Shown here piece after piece: positions 9,780-19,489 of a stretch of 23,951 nt of DNA. This DNA comes from Pigoraptor vietnamica (Eukaryota > Opisthokonta > Filasterea), in NCBI GenBank assembly GCA_943704525.1, contig CALSCQ010000172.1, positions 1 to 23,951 of the forward strand, in the 5' to 3' direction. The position numbers and the translations under genes were made by a program. Numbering within the stretch: the stretch's first letter is position 1; each line of letters begins with the position of its first letter. The notes beneath the pieces are model-generated. The model worked only from the letters and a program-made list of their open reading frames with translations, did not search any database and was not told the DNA's origin.

Positions 9780-10199
9780 GGTGGCTGCGGATGCGTGGAA
9801 TGCGGAAAAGTGCTGGCGGACGGCGGAGGGGCGCGCGAATGCTGTGCGGGCGGCCGTGCGAAGGGCGCTCATCTTGTGTGCGTGCGCTGGCGTGTGCGGT
9901 GTGTGCGGTGAGCCACCAGCTGTTTAGAGGGCCGTTGCCCGTGGCGAACAGATTGGAGAAATCGGTTTTGCGTGCAGTTTTGAGGCTCGAGCTCAAATCA
10001 TCCGCTAGGCGGTCTCAGTCTGAAACAGAAGGTTCGATTCAAGGCGAGTATTGTTGTGGCAAAGGTGATTGCAGCCAAGATTGTGCGTCGCGCATGTCAG
10101 GCACGAAAGACATTCTGTATAGATGCTGTATATGCACGCAGACGCGTAAGCACGCACGCAGGAGCGAACGCAGGAATGGACGACTGCCCGCTGACACCG
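9780..10199 (-). promoter_or_regulatory. FKBP12 upstream region and 3' flank of the LOV-SAM gene
   Basis: No gene was recognised in 420 bp. The FKBP12-proximal half is GC-rich with a short GTGTGCGGT direct repeat near 9893-9910. The distal half contains a GGTTCGATTC stretch at about 10032-10041 that resembles a tRNA B box, but no cloverleaf forms around it. Confidence 0.4.
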
Positions 10200-11893
10200 C
10201 TATGTCGCGCCAGGCCCACCAACGAACTTGCGTAGCATGGCGATTGATTGCACCAGCTTCTTGCGGTGCAGGTTGTTCGCTATGCCCACGTCGTTCTGCA
10301 GCTCCTCTTCAGTGAGACTTAGCAGCAGATTTCCGTCGATCGCATTCGATCGCACCGCTTCCTTGTACTGCGGCAGAAGCAGCGAGTCGATCCAGCGGCA
10401 GACGTCGTCGACCGTCCACGCATCAGGCCGCTTCTCATACGCGAGTGCGCACCGAATGGGCGCCGACGCCGTCACATCGATGTTTGACAATGGGTCCCTC
10501 GGATGCGTCTCTACGTCGGGAGCGGGCGCCTGAACGGGTGCATCCCGCGCGCCCATCGAGCACGGCGGCGACGGCGGCGCAAATGGTCCATGCCCTTCGG
10601 CCGAACGCGGGACAACAAATTGTGTCGATCTGAAGGAAAAAAGCAAGATAGTGAGCGGTAAGCAGTCAGCAGACTGCACGTGCACATGCACGGCTGCAGT
10701 GCAGAGCAACACTTACGGCAATGGTACTCTGGCGTTGGGTGAGGCACGCGCGATCCCCTCGCTCCGCGAATTCCGAAAAGGCAGCGCCAGTGGCTGCAGT
10801 GGATATGTGGGAAGTGGTGCCAGCCTGCGGGCGCATGCGTTCAGTCACACGCGGTAAAAGTAAGAGGAGCGGCCAGTAGCCACGCCGCCAAACGAAGCAA
10901 GGCGACAGAGCACACTTACGGCGGTAGCGCATGCGGATCCCAGGACACGTAGTGCGGCGGAATGTGCGCAGGGCCGGGCAACAGGGCCGACCGACCGGCA
11001 TCGGGCGGATAGACGACCGCGCGTGCAAGAGGGTGCTGCTGCAGCACCGAGCGGTGGCCCTCCGGCAGCCACGGCGACCACGTGCCGACGCCGATGGGCG
11101 GCTGGTCCGACTGCACACCCACGAAGAAGGTGACCTCCTGCTTCGGTCCGAGATGCACCGGCATGATGGACAGGTAGTTCGTGAACGGGCTGCCATCGGC
11201 GCGGTAGTTGACGAGCTCAAAGTGGCGCTCCTCGCGCAGCCGCACCGTCTCGCCAATTTTTTCGACGACGCGTCGGTCGCTGTGAGGCCCCTGGAGAAAC
11301 CGGCAGTTCTTGCCAAGAATGAACGACTCTGGATACCCCGTTAGCCGCTCAAAGGCGGACGACACGTAGACGATGGGATTGTCGGGGAGGCGGCAGTCCG
11401 TGATGCAGAAGGCCGTGCTCAGATCGACCTGCCGGTAGTAGCTGCTCGACTGGTGCAGCGACACGGCGGCCAGCAGCCCCGCGAGGTCAAAGCTCGTGCG
11501 GTCCTTGTGCCACAGGCGGCACGGCGGCACGTGCATAAACTGCAGCACGTCCTGCGGCATCGCGAGGTCGTGCCGGTCGAGGCGCAGCTCGTGGCGCGAA
11601 ATGGCCGACCCCGACTTGCGACTCGACGTGTCCCCATCCTTCGCGGAGCCGCGGCTCTTTTTGCTTTTGCCCGAAGACTTGTGGCTACTTGGCGACGTTC
11701 GGACGTTCGCGCGTGTCGCGGCGTCGGCAAAGGCGCACACGGCCAGCGCCGCCGCACGCTCCTTATCGTCCGACGCGTCCGCGCGCGCCTTGGTCGCCTC
11801 ATCATCATCGCGCGGCCGTTTTCGGAGGGGCGCCTCGTCGCTTCCGTCGGCCTCCGCCGCGCGTTTTGCAGCTGGAGTGTCCGACGCAATCAT
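10200..11893 (-). CDS. LOV-SAM protein, putative blue-light receptor, 503 aa
   Basis: Exons in gene order: 10920-11893, 10717-10824 and 10200-10629. The N-terminal 100 residues are charged and disordered, with KRAAEADGSDEAPLRKRPR (10-28) resembling a bipartite nuclear signal and a Lys/Ser-rich patch at 71-85. A LOV-type PAS domain spans about 148-265. It has the flavin-binding core GKNCRFLQG, with C197 in the photo-adduct position, and NYRADGSPFTNYLSIMPVH downstream, so blue-light sensing with FMN is a reasonable inference. A proline-rich linker (270-425) leads to a C-terminal SAM domain (about 431-496; WTVDDVCRWIDSL, AIDGNLLLSLTEEEL), a protein or RNA interaction module that often polymerises. 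Both introns use GTAAGT donors, unlike most of the window. The output partner is unknown. I do not recognise this pairing from the classic phototropin, aureochrome or white-collar families. Confidence 0.88.
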
Positions 11894-12566
11894 GGCGGCA
11901 TGCCCAGGGCGCCCGCCACAGCGCCCGAGGCCCGCGCCAGAAGAAGCGGAATTTTCAAATCACAGCAGCGTCGAAGAAACGCTGTGTAGCCGCGGCGACG
12001 ATTGCGTAATCCGACAGTACGGAGAATTTTTTTTTTCCGGCTCTTTCGTCCGTTTTTTGCTCTACGCGACCTTTCCCCCCGTTTCAAGCGCTCCCCATGC
12101 GGCCTTCCCTGTTCCCTTTTTTTACGAGAGCGGGTTGGGATCAATGGAGACGCGGGGATCTCGCACCCTGTGGCGCCCACCACCCCGACAGGGCACGGGA
12201 GGGCAGGGCGCGTGCGTCAGGCGTGCGTCACCACAGGGCACGCGCAGTGAGGCAAATGGCGCGATAGTCACCACCATGGGGAAGCGGCGCGCGATTTCGC
12301 ACTTGGGCCGCTAATAGTAACACTCTACGATCACGTGCCTGCCGGTCACCTTCCGATGATTCATTGACCGCCCGGAGAGTGCTGGCAGGGGTGCTCCGTT
12401 GGGCTGCGTTCGGTTCGCAAAAGTGCCTGTACAAGCGTCGCGCCAGGGGCCCTAGTGTGCCGCCCGTCCCGTTTCCGTCAATCACTGCGCCCTCGCGCTG
12501 CCAAGAGGTTCGCTGTGTTGCAAATGGGTTCCAATAATGTGGCTCACGTTCCACGGCCAGCCTTCG
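11894..12566. promoter_or_regulatory. Long intergenic region upstream of the LOV-SAM gene
   Basis: At 673 bp this is the longest gene-free stretch that is not microsatellite. It holds T-runs at about 12029-12037 and 12117-12123, a CACGTG box at 12332-12337, and a 12-codon plus-strand ORF (MGKRRAISHLGR) starting near 12277 in an ideal ACCACCATGG context and closed by TAA TAG. Neither strand shows a protein family I can recognise. It probably contains the LOV-SAM promoter and the ATG101 3' flank. Confidence 0.4.
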
Positions 12567-13743
12567 TCAGCTCAGCAGGGGAGGTGCCGCAGCGTCGGCG
12601 AGGGCCCTCCGCAAGGCATCAAAACCCCACGACTCTGGCTGATTGGGCGTCGCAATCTGCGCAAGGTCGGTGCGGCAATTAACCCTGTCCCATGGGTAGT
12701 GACGCACAATGAGCGCATACCTCGAACGGAAAGGGGATTTCGTGCGCGTTATTGACCGGCGGAATGTGCTCGAAACGCGTGTTCACCGTGTGCAAAACAG
12801 TCTCAAGCTGCCCCATGAATTCGCGCCCAAGAAGTAGCGCCTTCTCAGAGCGTTCTGTGAGAAATTGGGAGTTGGCGGACAGAAGGCATCGAAACCCACA
12901 AACGGCAGTTGCTCCAACAGGCACCAACCGCTCTCATCGACAATGGAGGGGAGTAGCGTTACAGATATGCTCCACTGCTCCCAGCAGACGTTTTCGTCCT
13001 TTCCACCGAAGAGTCCGACCTTGCGCTTGCGGCGGTCAAAAAACGACAGCGTGATCTGGGTGCGACGGCGTTCAGACAGCAGCGGCCAGCTCAAGCACGC
13101 TCTATGCATTGGAGCTTCGATTCAGCTTTGACGATGCACTCACCGCCGCCTTGGACACGCCGAGCGCGGCAAAGCAGTCGGCAAATTGGTCCGTCTTCGT
13201 GCGCACAATTTGCTGCACTGCGGCGTTGTCGCACCGAACCTACCCGGCGTCTGTGCGTTAGTTACGACATCCAAGGCGGAACAACAGGCAATACAAAAGC
13301 AGCGCAGACCCACATAGGTGACGTCGAGGAGATCGCAATCGACCTCAATTGGACGCACGGCTCCGAAAGCGCGATGAAAAACAATCGTGTGTAGAAGGCC
13401 TTTCCAAATAGAAAAAAGTCAGCTTCAACGCAACGTAGTACACTCCATAAAAACAGGACTCACACGCGACGGCCTCTCGAATGTGGTTCGGCGCAAGCAC
13501 CTGCGCGCAAACCAGTCAGCGTGCGACGACGTGGGCGATTAACACTGACTGTCACGTTGCAGACCCGACACAACGTAGACGCATTTTTACTGACCCTGGT
13601 ACGCATACAAGCAGGCCATCACACAATGTCGCGGCAACGCCACGAAGCACCGAAGAGCGCGCGCACACGCACACACGCACACACGCTCAGGCATACACAT
13701 AGACATAGACGCACAGGCAAAGGGGTGCACAAAACTTGCACAA

Positions 13744-13783
<40 letters not shown>

Positions 13784-13866
13784 CGCAAATTAAAAAAAAA
13801 AAAACAGCAACAGGCACACGTGACAATGATACGTACCATATCGAGGCGAAATTGTTCGAAGTTCAT
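12567..13866 (-). CDS. ATG101: ATG101, HORMA-domain autophagy protein, 199 aa
   Basis: Exons in gene order: 13837-13866, 13464-13500, 13314-13399, 13144-13239, 12929-13055, 12721-12854 and 12567-12656, all in phase. Diagnostic stretches are REAVACLLHTIVFHR, PIEVDCDLLDVTYV, ITLSFFDRRKRKVGLFGGK, VCWEQWSISVTLLPS and EHIPPVNNAHEIPFPFE, in the ATG101 order. ATG101 dimerises with the HORMA domain of ATG13 in the ULK/Atg1 kinase complex that starts autophagosome formation. It is present in animals, plants, many fungi and protists but missing from budding yeast. At 199 residues it is slightly shorter than the human protein (218). The first intron is unusually long (336 bp) and contains CA repeats. 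An in-frame ATG at 13893 would add nine residues. Confidence 0.9.
13501..13836 (-). repeat. ATG101 intron 1 with CA microsatellite and A-run
   Basis: This 336-bp intron (donor GTACGT, acceptor GCGCAG) contains a CA tract at about 13746-13776, smaller CA/CG-interrupted tracts at 13660-13685, and a run of about 13 A at 13792-13804. On the gene strand these are GT and T tracts lying close behind the donor. No ORF or RNA element was recognised in it. Confidence 0.8.
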
Positions 13867-14057
13867 TTTCGTGGAGGCAAGGTGAAACTTCACTTCAAAT
13901 CAGCAATGGTGTGCTTTGTCTTGTCGAGCCGAGTGGTTGGGCATTCCACTCAGCGTCATCAGCAATTCAGCCCAGTCAGGCACTGAAAATTTGAATTCAT
14001 TCACGTGCTGCTTCGCCCGCAAGGGAGCCAAGAGGCGACAGACCACCACCGTGCCCT

Positions 14058-15271
14058 TCAGCCGCGCAAGCCGGACATGCGGCGCGGGGACCGCGAAGGC
14101 GACCTCGCTTCCTGCGTGCACGCCGTGTTAGTGGCAGTGTTGCAGTGATGCGGAAGCTTGCATGGCGTGGCGAACCTTGAATTTCCGGAGCAGCGCACGA
14201 GTCATGAACTGCGACGGCGCTCCATCACCGCCGGGTGGCACGTTCTCGCGCATGGGAGTACCGCCGGGGCTCCTGGGCGCCTGCAGTTAGTCGCAATGAA
14301 ATAAAAGGTGGTCAATGGACGGCGTACCTGGACACTTCCACTCTTCGGAGGCTCTTGCGGCGCATCTCGTCGAGGGACACCATGGGCATGGTCATCATCC
14401 CGGCGTCGGAGAGCCGCGCCTTTGTCACGCCGCCCGTGGACACCCGGCGCAGGTTGATGCTGCGGAGTGCATCGAGGGAGACGAGCGGCTGCGTGGTAGC
14501 GTCCGGTGCCGGCGTCACGCGCGAGGCAGAGCTGCGAAGACGAACGCTCTTGATCTCCTCAAGCGAGATGGCACGTGCAGCACTCCGCGTCTGCACACCC
14601 GGCACGTCCGTCGCCGGCTACAAAAGCATGACGGTTAATAAGGCGCACGGTGCGATTGGGTAGGCGTCAGCTCACTCGCCTTCTTGCGCGGCAGGGCAAG
14701 CTTCACTTCAGGCGGCTTGAACATGGGAGGGAGCGGAGGAGGCGGAGGTGCCGGGCCTCCGACAGTCGGGGGTGGCGGGGGAAGGGGTGCCTGCGGCGCA
14801 GAAATCGCCTGTCCGCAAGCGTAAAAATGTGAATGCGTGCGATTATGGCGCATAGAAGCAGGCACTGCGATCACCCACGTCTTGCGAGCCTCGTGTGCTC
14901 AGTTCGCGTTCAAGCGTACGCACACGCTCTTCGAGGGCAGCAATTGTGCGCGCAGATCGCCACGGGTTCATCAGGCGCAACGCCTGCCGATGTGCATACA
15001 GCAGCGTCAACGACGACAACATTCGCATTTGAAAAATGGCAATACTCACATGCAGGATGGCAGCCCACACACGCCGCGACCCGGACACGCAGCGGACAAG
15101 CCATGTACCCCGCTGCGCTGGCGGGCGTGCAGGCGACGCCTTCTTGGGGGCCGCGGGCGACCGGTGCATGGCGGAGGGCGTTGCAGCCCGCGCCGCCCGC
15201 TGCCCCTCGACAGCCATCGCCTGCATCACAGCCAGGCGCTTGCGCTTGCTGCGGTGGCTTGCGGCGCCCAT
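14058..15271 (-). CDS. Proline-rich protein with three WH2-like repeats; C-terminal end uncertain
   Basis: Exons in gene order: 15050-15271, 14879-14983, 14680-14808, 14328-14617, then one from 14272 downwards whose 3' boundary is unclear, and a final exon from 14111. The N-terminus is basic. A short coiled coil (IAALEERVRTLEREL) precedes a profilin/SH3-type proline block (PLPPPPP, PAPPPPPLPP). Then come three spaced copies of one motif: ISLEEIKSVRLRSS, VSLDALRSINLRRV and VSLDEMRRKSLRRV. They resemble actin-binding WH2 motifs but are one residue shorter between the helix and the LRRV core. Polyproline next to WH2-like motifs suggests an actin-regulating protein like WIP or WASP; this is inference. 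The third intron is GC-AG. With a donor after KFK the protein stops at 14058; with a donor at the preceding TR it continues to 13900, only 33 bp from ATG101. No known family was recognised. Confidence 0.6.
14618..14679 (-). other. GC-AG intron in the WH2-like repeat gene
   Basis: The donor reads AAG|GCGAGT, matching the U1 consensus except for the C at position 2, and the acceptor is TTTTGTAG. The downstream frame is closed by that TAG, so the exon must begin at 14617 in phase 0. The nearby GTGAGC is in phase 1 and fails. A weak in-phase GTGAAG further upstream is the only GT alternative. Confidence 0.65.
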
Positions 15272-15477
15272 TTTCAAGACGCAATCTGTCGTCAACAACG
15301 CCAAATCCTTCTCCGATTTCAAGCACACTCACACGGTGGGTCGATTTCAATTCAAAAATTTCGCGCCACAAAATGTGATCACGTGTAAATAAGAAACACT
15401 CACAGTCTCAGTGCGCATTGTGGTCAAAATTGAAGCAAATTAGAGCCAGGCGCCGTTGTCACTGCAACAGCGAGGAC
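15272..15477. promoter_or_regulatory. Bidirectional promoter, WH2-like gene / TTD14-like gene
   Basis: A 206-bp head-to-head spacer, AT-richer than its surroundings, with a CACGTG box at 15380-15385 inside GATCACGTGTAA. It must drive both flanking genes unless the left gene starts at an upstream in-frame ATG at 15328. Confidence 0.5.
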
Positions 15478-17289
15478 ATGGAGCCGCGGGTGTGCACGGT
15501 GGTGCTCACTGGCGGTGGGTTGCTCTCGGTGCTGCGGCTTTGCTCTGGAGCTAATGTGGGTGCACGTGCGCTCGGGTGTGTAGGGCCGTGCGCCGGCAAG
15601 ACGACTGTGCAGGCCGTACTCAGCGAGTTCTTTGAGAAGCGAGGATGGAAAGTGTACAGGGTCCCGGAGACGGCGTCGATTCTCCTCGGGTGGGTGTCAC
15701 TGGGCATCTTCGTGCTGTCGCGCTGTCGCATTGCTGAACTCTTGCCTCGCACAGTGGCGGCGTTCTCTTCAGCGAGCTGAGTTTTGAACAGGGTTTGTAT
15801 TGCGACGCGTGAAGTGGGGGAGGGGCAGTGGGCGGGCGGGTCCGTCGTATCTTCAAGCAAAGGTCTGGAGCGGTTTTGGCTGGTGTGCTGAGCGTGTCCG
15901 CCGCAGCCAACCAGTTCCAGGAAAATTTGCTGCGCACCATGCTGCAGATCGAGACGACGTATGTTGAGCTCGCCCGCAACGGCACGCGCAACACCATCGT
16001 CATTTGCGACCGCGGTGCAATGGACCCGTCGGCGTGTGGGTATCGTAGTCACTCCCTGCGCGTTGTAGCCGCGCTCAGTCGCGTCGCCATGCAGACTCGG
16101 ATCCGAAGCTGTGGCAGGAAATGCTGCAGAAAAATAACTGGACGACCGTGGAGCTCCGCGACGCTCGCTATGACTGCGTTGTGCACCTGGTACGTTTGTG
16201 TCCCTTCGTCTTGTTGATGCCGAGGCCGCTGTTCTGACCGTGCGTCGCGGGCAGACGACTGCGGCGAATGGCGCGGAGGCGTTTTACACGACCGAGAACA
16301 ATGCCGTTCGATCGGAGGGCATTGAGCAGGCGCGCGCGTTGGACCAGCGAACACAAAATGCGTGGCTGGGTCATCCGTATTTTGGTGGGTGCAGGAGCGA
16401 CAGGGTGACCCCGGTGTACTGTTGGCTAATCCCTGCGCCGCCCACAACAGACGTCATCGACAACTCGACGGGCTTCAAAGAGAAGCTGCAGCGCGTGGTG
16501 CGGGCCGTCTGCAAGCGGCTCCACATTGACGCCGAGGAGGGTCCGACTGCCCGCACGAAGAAGCGCAAGTTTCTGGTCGCCGAGTACCCGGAGGTGCGCA
16601 CGCCTCCCCACGGGATTGCGCTCTGTTATTGACGCGCTTGTTTTTCGCCCCTGTTTTACGCTGTGTTGCTGACGCGTGCATCTGCGGCGTTCCCACCAGG
16701 CGTTTCCAATCGACTACCAGGACTTTGACGTGGAGCACGACTATCTTGTCACGTCGGACGGAACTCAGGCGCGCATCCGTCGCCGCGGGCAGGCCGGTGC
16801 GTGGGATTGTGTCGCCGTGCAGGATGCATGCCCTCCCAGCACTGCCTCACTGCGCCTGGTCTGCAGGAACGTACATGTACACACACACGGTGCGCATGCC
16901 CGAGAAGGACGGGCAGAGCGTCGAGCTCCACCGAACGGTTTCCGGTCGACAGTATCAGGCATGTGCGCGCCTATTCCAACGGCCATCACGGACGAATTCA
17001 TTGTGGCCTAATTCCGTCCACCTCTCCTCCGCAGGCCCTTCGTGCACAGCGGGACCCCAAGTGCGCCACCATTCGCAAGGTGCGCCGCTGCTTCCTCTAT
17101 GCGACGTACCACTTTCAGCTGGACATCTTCGTCGAGCCGAGCAACAGCCGATGCAAGGGCCTCGCCCTCCTGGAAACCTACGTTCCCGCGGGCGCCGAGA
17201 GCGTGCCCTTGCCCCCCTTCCTTTCCGTGTCGCGTGAGGTCACGGGCGACCCGGCATTTTCCATGTACACTCTGGCAGGCGCACCGTGA
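15478..17289 (+). CDS. TTD14-like GTP/phospholipid-binding P-loop protein, 373 aa
   Basis: Ten exons: 15478-15514, 15584-15689, 15755-15792, 15907-16035, 16095-16189, 16255-16384, 16451-16593, 16700-16796, 16867-16958 and 17035-17289. The N-terminal half is a small NTPase with P-loop GGPCAGKTT (12-20), a CDRGAMD block and the family signature AWLGHPYF followed by [12 protein letters not shown]. The C-terminal half ([49 protein letters not shown]) looks like a CYTH-type beta barrel. The animal founder, Drosophila TTD14, binds GTP and phosphoinositide and controls trafficking of the TRPL channel. The microbial role is unknown; a membrane-trafficking or phosphate-compound role is inferred. The ninth intron has a GC donor. 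Confidence 0.85.
16959..17034 (+). other. GC-AG intron in the TTD14-like gene
   Basis: Exon 9 ends CAG and the intron begins GCATGT, ending CTCCGCAG. The next exon must start with GCC in phase 0 to give [15 protein letters not shown], the family sequence. The only nearby GT (three bases on) is in phase 1 and shifts the frame, so the C at position +2 appears genuine. Confidence 0.75.
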
Positions 17290-17421
17290 ATGAATTGACG
17301 GCCGCTTCATCACCTCTTTGTCTGGACACCGGTCAATTTCCATGACAACCTGTGGTATTTCGCCGTCGTAGTTTGCCTGTTCAAAAGCAGGGCACCTCAC
17401 GCACACGCGGCCCAAGCCACC

Positions 17422-19424
17422 ATGTCGGGCGAGGTGCGCCTGCCCGGGGAGCTACCCCAGGGCAGCGAGGTGGCGCCCGTCCCGTCGCGCGTGTCGGTGA
17501 AGGCACGCGACCCGGATCCCCCCGAGCACTCGGCGGTGGCCGTTGTCGTCGACCAAATCACGGACGCAGCACACGAGGTTGCGCACAGAGTGCAGGCGCG
17601 CTCTCGGCGCATCCTCGCGAACCGCTGGCAGTACCTGCGCCTTGTCATATTGGTGCCCATACTCGCCGGCGTCGTCGCTGGGAGCTATTTTTTCACGAGC
17701 ACGGTCACGCGGTCGGCCGTGAGCGCCGTCGAGCGCTTTTCCGTGAACGACTGCGGCCAAACAGTGAGACGCATCGGCATATCCGTCGAGAAAACGTGGG
17801 AGGCCGTCCTGTCCGACACATCCTACCGTCGCTTTCGCGTGGAGGCGCGCGTCGGGAACGACACGCTGCCGCCGCCCACTTTTGACCTCGTCTTCACGAC
17901 CAGCCCCATCTACCAGATCATGCCCCTGAACGTGCTCCGCGGGCTCTCCTTCGGCGTGCTGACGAACCGTCTGCTGTTGGTCAGCCTCGAATACAACGGC
18001 ACCGCCGGCTGCTGGCCGTTTGACGTCGCAAGCATCGCGCAGTACACGGCGACGCTGTTTGCCGACGCCAAGCGTCCCGGGAAGGTCTTTCTGGTGCCCG
18101 AAGGGCGTGGGCTGGACTTGCACTTTGACGAGGGCACGCGCTTGTTCAAGTCCTCAGAGATTCCGGGCATCGGAGTTGCCTTTTTTGCGCTCAACGTGGC
18201 CGTGATCCTGCTGGTCTCGCCCATCGTCGTCTACCTGGCGGTGCGGATTGTGCACGCGCAGTGGAAGGACGCGACGACGGGATGGACGGCGTTCTACTTT
18301 CCGCACAGCTTCCACGACGGCGACCTGGAGAATCGTCGCGCGGTCGCATGCGGTGAGTGCCGTCGCCCGCATGCAGGTTGCGAATGCCAGCGCCTTCCTG
18401 TATTTCCTCGGTGCCCTGTCTTGTGAGAACTACGCACGCGCGTCTCACACCCGCGTCCCCTGATGCATGCGCCGCGGCTGTACGCACGAGTCGCACCCCA
18501 TCCTGCATCCCCCAGTCTATGCACACGTGATAAGTGGGCACTCGTCTCAACACCCTGCTTGCCTGAACTCGGCCGTCGCAGGCATACTCTTTATAGCCGA
18601 GCACCTCAGCGGCGATCCCGTCAAGAACACGTCCTCCTTCGTCCACGCGCTGGCCAGTACGCTCATCCACGTGGTCGTCATCGTCGTTCCCATGGCGCCG
18701 CTGATGGTGCTGCGCTTCTTCCTCGCGAACACCACGTGCGACAAGGTCGTCTACGCCGTTTTCGTCGGATACATGGGGCTGGCCGCTCTCTATGCCACCG
18801 TGTACTACTGCGACATTCGCTGGCGGTACCAGCGGCCGTTCTCCGCGGCGTTTGTGGGGGCGTACTTTGTCGCCGTGTGCGCCTTTGTCGTGGTGGCACT
18901 CAACACGACCATATGGTTCGTACTGGGCATCGTGATCGAGCCCGTGCCCTGCGTCTCGATCGTCCTGTTCATCGCCAGCATCATCCTCTACGCGTACTAC
19001 GCCGTCCACGAGTTCACGCAGGTGCGGCAGAAGGTCGTCGCCATGTACAAGGACGTCCAGGGCACGGTCACGCAGAAGCTCGGACTCACCCTCACGGACA
19101 TGGTGCGTGCAGTGGTGCAATGCAATGACCCCACTCTTTTTTAATCCCCTCTTCTTCTCGTTGCACCACGCGCAGTACGTGATGGTGATCGGCGGCATCG
19201 TGCTCGTCATCTTCACCGCGACCTTTCTCTTCGTGGGCTACCTCACCTTCCTCGGATCGGCCAACACGCTCGTCGGTGCCGTGACGGCGGTCGTCGCACC
19301 CATCGTGTCGTTCGTGGTCAAGGTCACCCAGCTGAATGCGATCAAGGCGCGCGTCCAAAAGTACGACGCCGGCGCCATCGTCAAGGACATGAAGGAGCGG
19401 CTGCGGCTCATCAAGCTCGACTGA
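17422..19424 (+). CDS. Multi-pass membrane protein of unknown family, 566 aa
   Basis: Exons: 17422-18352, 18582-19102 and 19176-19424. The ATG sits in CCACCATGT. A hydrophilic N-terminus (1-70) is followed by a membrane segment at about 71-93, a large folded domain of about 155 residues (94-249) with two cysteines (111, 197) and an NGT glycosylation-type site at 192, then segments near 250-276, 336-358, 366-387, 398-428, 432-452, 485-511 and 514-533, and a charged helical tail ending KERLRLIKLD. This suggests one lumenal or extracellular domain held between two membrane helices plus a C-terminal six-helix bundle. I recognise no family; a seipin-like reading of the first half (helix, domain, helix) was considered but no motif supports it. 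It lies 132 bp downstream of the TTD14-like gene on the same strand. Confidence 0.75.
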
Positions 19425-19489
19425 GGCAATTCTTCTGCGACTCTGCGCCCGCACATGACGCCACAGCGATGCAAGGGCGCGCAATGCGA

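Noticed and set aside
10000-10060. tRNA-like B box GGTTCGATTC
   Set aside because: The bases on each side of the loop do not pair as a T stem, no acceptor stem closes, and no anticodon stem of normal size can be drawn.
13900-14111. Longer C-terminus for the WH2-like repeat protein
   Set aside because: Not excluded, since its donor GTGCGC is good, but it would leave only 33 bp before the ATG101 start; the shorter form was used as the default.
17422-18352. Seipin identity for the membrane protein
   Set aside because: Only the helix-domain-helix plan is shared; no seipin sequence motif was found and the protein continues with six more helices.
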